Source of the DNA: Bolinopsis microptera
Lineage: Eukaryota; Ctenophora; Tentaculata; Lobata; Bolinopsidae
Length of the DNA: 64,000 bases
Direction: 5' to 3'
Assembly (NCBI RefSeq): GCF_026151205.1
Contig: NC_087075.1
Coordinates: 11,454,303-11,518,302, forward strand
The notes under the pieces are model-generated. The model made no database searches. It was not told the origin of the DNA and saw nothing but the letters and a program-made list of their open reading frames with translations. This document shows, in pieces, positions 61,379 to 64,000 of the stretch. Made by a program: the position numbers and the translations under genes. Numbering within the stretch: the first letter of the stretch is position 1; each line of letters starts with the position of its first letter.

Positions 61379-62796
61379 CAGTTTTTTTGGGTGTAATATG
61401 AGATTGAATGCTTAAGCTTGTGCTGTTCAGAGATATAGGCTGGACATGATCTATCTGTGGCTGAGTGTGTGTACTGTTCATCAGTTCTATTAGAATTTTT
61501 ACAGTTAGCACAGGAGGGTTGAAAGGAATGTGTGTCTTTATTTGTACATGAGTTAGTTTCATGATCTTCAGTGCAATGAGCACAGACATGGTTAGATGCT
61601 TGGCACTGGGCTGAGTAATGACCAAACTTTTGGCATTTATTACATCGTTTGATGTAAAAGTGATCATACACCTTGCAGCGGTACAAACCTATCGATAGGA
61701 AATTGTCACGATTTTCGATTAGCTTCCTTATGGCATTGCTCACTCTAACAGAAGCTTGAAAAAGTGGTTTTTCTGTTTGATAATTTCGTTGTTTGCGGAC
61801 TGAGAGTACAGAGAATGTTTCACCAGAATCAATGAGGGACTTGATGTCAGGGTAAAGTTTCATAATGGTTTCAAAGAGATCATCGGTTGTGATTTCATCT
61901 CTAATCCCGGAAATGGATATCGTAGGCAATTTGGTTATAGGTTGCTTGAGATCAGATTTGGGAAATTTTTTGGAGATAGATTGAACTAGCTTTGTTCGAT
62001 CAGCTTGACTAGATGTGGTGATAACTGTCTCACCTTTCTTGTTTTCGAAGGTATTATCTACAAAAATGTTATTTTCTGTGATAATAGTTTTAAGGTCAGA
62101 TAATGGAACTTTTTCTCCCCCTTCAGAGACTATTACTGAAGCTGGATGCCTCAGTTTTTCTACTCTGCTGCTGTCGCGCCAGGGATTTTCGACAGCACCA
62201 TTAGAGCCACCAGTTTCATGGTTACTATTAACTGGTGAAAGGGTTGGTGATATGGAACAGTTTCCTGCGGTCAAACTTAATTCATGAAGAGTGGCAGGAT
62301 TTAACAAGAGATTTTTAATGGTGTCTATGTCAGCATCTAGTTTTGACATTTTTGTTTCAAGGGTGTGTACATGGGTTTTTAAATCAGCAGCGTTTCTCAG
62401 GTTTGCTAATGTAACACAAGAGTCACAATGGAAGAGGAAACTTCCAAAACGTTTACCTTTCTGTTTTGATTCAGTGTTAGCATTGAAAGATTTCAGTAAG
62501 GACGGGGAGCATACATTATCAGGAAAGTTAACACGTTTACCGTCCTTTAGTTCGTAACAAGTAGCGTGAAAATTGCTCTTACATTCATAACAACATACCA
62601 CTTCTAATTCTCCTTTAGAATCAAACGAGCAGTTTCTGCAGATTCCATCAGCAGCTAACATACGTGGATCGTTCACAACAAAACAAGGGGGGCTGGCACT
62701 ATCATCATTGTCATTATCATTACCATTGTCATGTTGCCCCTGTAAGACATGATTTGAGGAGTCCAGCCCCTCTGAGTTTTGATCGGGATCTACCAT
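61375..62796 (-). CDS. LINE C ORF1: PHD-like finger plus zinc knuckles (473 aa)
   Basis: It starts at ATG 62796 (MVDPDQNSEGLD). An Asp/Asn-rich leader precedes a PHD-like finger (CRNCSFDSKGELEVVCCYEC...FHATC) and a later C-x2-C at HCDSC. A short coiled-coil-like LETKMSKLDADIDTIKNLL follows, then an RRM-like/linker region. C-terminal knuckles are CNKCQKFGHYSAQC, CAHCTEDHETNSC and CANCKNSNRT. The domain order is the same as in LINE A ORF1, so the two are related families. The stop TGA overlaps the ORF2 frame by a few bases in the same way as in LINE A. Confidence 0.88.
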   Translation of the reverse strand: MVDPDQNSEGLDSSNHVLQGQHDNGNDNDNDDSASPPCFVVNDPRMLAADGICRNCSFDSKGELEVVCCYECKSNFHATCYELKDGKRVNFPDNVCSPSLLKSFNANTESKQKGKRFGSFLFHCDSCVTLANLRNAADLKTHVHTLETKMSKLDADIDTIKNLLLNPATLHELSLTAGNCSISPTLSPVNSNHETGGSNGAVENPWRDSSRVEKLRHPASVIVSEGGEKVPLSDLKTIITENNIFVDNTFENKKGETVITTSSQADRTKLVQSISKKFPKSDLKQPITKLPTISISGIRDEITTDDLFETIMKLYPDIKSLIDSGETFSVLSVRKQRNYQTEKPLFQASVRVSNAIRKLIENRDNFLSIGLYRCKVYDHFYIKRCNKCQKFGHYSAQCQASNHVCAHCTEDHETNSCTNKDTHSFQPSCANCKNSNRTDEQYTHSATDRSCPAYISEQHKLKHSISYYTQKNW

Positions 62797-62874
62797 TCTT
62801 TTGGGAGGATGGAGACAGATATAAAATCTTTTATGATGTATAACTCAGAAGTTTCGGGGTCCTCAAATTATTTG

Positions 62875-64000
62875 TTATATAGTAGTGTTGAAAGTATTAA
62901 AAGTAATAAGATCAGACTCAGCTGATCTTATGTCGTATGGCAAGGAATTAAATACTTTAACTGCACAGTGACTAAAAGCTTTCTCTGTGTTTACATAGTT
63001 AGGAGAGGGCGGAAAACTAAGGTATAAATAATCATTATCAAGACGTACATTTTTAAAACTTTGCTGCCTAGGAGATATCAACTCTTTTAAGTAAGGAGGA
63101 GCTATATTATTTAAACACTTGTAGGCAAGTAGGGCAATCTTAAAATCTATTCTAAATCTAACTGGTAGAAAATGAACTTTCTTAAGTAGTGGAGTAGTGT
63201 GTGCCTTTCTTCCTCTCCCGAAAATAAATCTTACAGCAGAATTTTTCACCTTCTGTAAACGACTTAAATCATAAGAGCTCAGTCCAAAATATACGCTATT
63301 GCAATAATCAATTCTAGAGAGTACTAGAGCATGAACAAGCTGAATCTTAAGGTTAAAAGACAGTTTTGATGCAATAAACCACAAATTTCTGATCTGAATA
63401 TTACATGCTTGAACCACTGACGTAATCTGATCACTCATTGAAAGATAACTGTCCAAATACAGCCCAAGACTCTTCACAGTTCCACTAACAACATGTGGCT
63501 CTTGATCCTTAACAATCTGTAGAGAGGCTGGAATATTTGTTGAGTCAAATTTAGAGGATATAACGATGACTTCAGTCTTAGAAGAATTCAGTTGAAGGAA
63601 ATTGTTTGTCATCCATTTCTTGATATCAGACATACAGTGTTCCATATTGTGCTCTAGCTGTGCTGGGTCATCAGAATCAAGAGTGAAATACAGCTGGGTG
63701 TCATCAGCATACAAATGAATACAGCACCCATGCATACTTGCAATGTTCTCAAGATCTTTGGTGTACAATATGAATAGCAGGGGGCCAAGGATTGAACCTT
63801 GTGGCACACCTATCTCAAGAACAGTTGCTGAGGAAGACGAATCCTTGACTTTGACACAAAATGAACGGTTAGCCAAGTAGGACCTGATCCATGTAAGAGA
63901 AATGCCTGTAATGCCATAAGCAGATCTTAGCTTCTTGATTAATCTTGGGTGATTGACAGTATCAAAGGCAGCACTCAAATCTAGAAGTAAAAGAACAACT
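62875..64000 (-). CDS. LINE D reverse transcriptase, C-terminal part, cut by right window edge
   Basis: On the minus strand the frame enters from the right edge as [20 protein letters not shown], with [23 protein letters not shown] and a C-terminal region ending with a stop at 62875. It resembles LINE A ORF2 in spacing and motifs (for example [20 protein letters not shown]). It sits just upstream (5') of LINE C in the same orientation, so its 3' end abuts the LINE C 5' end near 62800-62870. The endonuclease and ORF1 would lie outside the window. Confidence 0.9.
   Translation of the reverse strand, partial: VVLLLLDLSAAFDTVNHPRLIKKLRSAYGITGISLTWIRSYLANRSFCVKVKDSSSSATVLEIGVPQGSILGPLLFILYTKDLENIASMHGCCIHLYADDTQLYFTLDSDDPAQLEHNMEHCMSDIKKWMTNNFLQLNSSKTEVIVISSKFDSTNIPASLQIVKDQEPHVVSGTVKSLGLYLDSYLSMSDQITSVVQACNIQIRNLWFIASKLSFNLKIQLVHALVLSRIDYCNSVYFGLSSYDLSRLQKVKNSAVRFIFGRGRKAHTTPLLKKVHFLPVRFRIDFKIALLAYKCLNNIAPPYLKELISPRQQSFKNVRLDNDYLYLSFPPSPNYVNTEKAFSHCAVKVFNSLPYDIRSAESDLITFNTFNTTI

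Overview
This is a window of metazoan nuclear DNA. The evidence is short exons joined by GT-AG introns, TTAGGG-type telomere-like repeats, CR1/L2-type LINEs with PHD-like and zinc-knuckle ORF1 proteins, a tRNA-derived SINE, a hAT transposon and many minisatellites. Gene content and repeat style suggest a non-vertebrate animal. I cannot place it more closely from sequence alone.

Three host genes can be assembled exon by exon, with splice phases that agree at every junction. (1) UBE2M/UBC12, the NEDD8-conjugating E2 enzyme, on + at 3799-12952 in 8 exons (182 aa). A LINE with both ORFs open sits in its intron 2 in the sense direction. (2) A class A GPCR on - at 16923-13777 in 9 exons (303 aa), with DRY intact but degenerate CWxP and NPxxY motifs. 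(3) An Amt-type ammonium transporter on + at 20045-47343 in 15 exons (about 906 aa). Its pore histidines are conserved. Its C-terminus carries a very long Lys/Arg/Ser-rich tail ending in a run of about 37 serines, which is the most unusual protein in the window. A possible terminal exon of an unidentified minus-strand gene lies at 2350-2147.

Mobile DNA fills much of the rest. Positions 1-1664 hold a minus-strand LINE reverse transcriptase fragment that runs off the left edge. LINE A (about 4.6-9.4 kb, +) lies in the UBE2M intron. LINE B (57.1-51.6 kb, -) is a CR1-type element whose ORF1 has a PHD-like finger and an SGNH esterase domain and whose ORF2 begins with a second PHD-like finger. LINE C (62.8-58.5 kb, -) has both ORFs open. 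LINE D (from 62.9 kb, -) runs off the right edge. A complete hAT element (20444-22960, matching 22-bp TIRs, 8-bp TSD) lies inside Amt intron 1 and carries a BED/CGGBP1-like zinc-finger remnant and a 255-bp tandem array.

The introns are rich in structure. They hold three perfect hairpins (21, 23 and 35 bp stems), a fold-back element, a telomere-like array bracketed by inverted repeats, an ACGTGCC minisatellite of about 680 bp, CCAAT/CACGTG modules, and pogo-like short repeats. A nested inverted-repeat cluster with a four-copy repeat of about 90 bp lies just downstream of Amt (47.7-49.7 kb).
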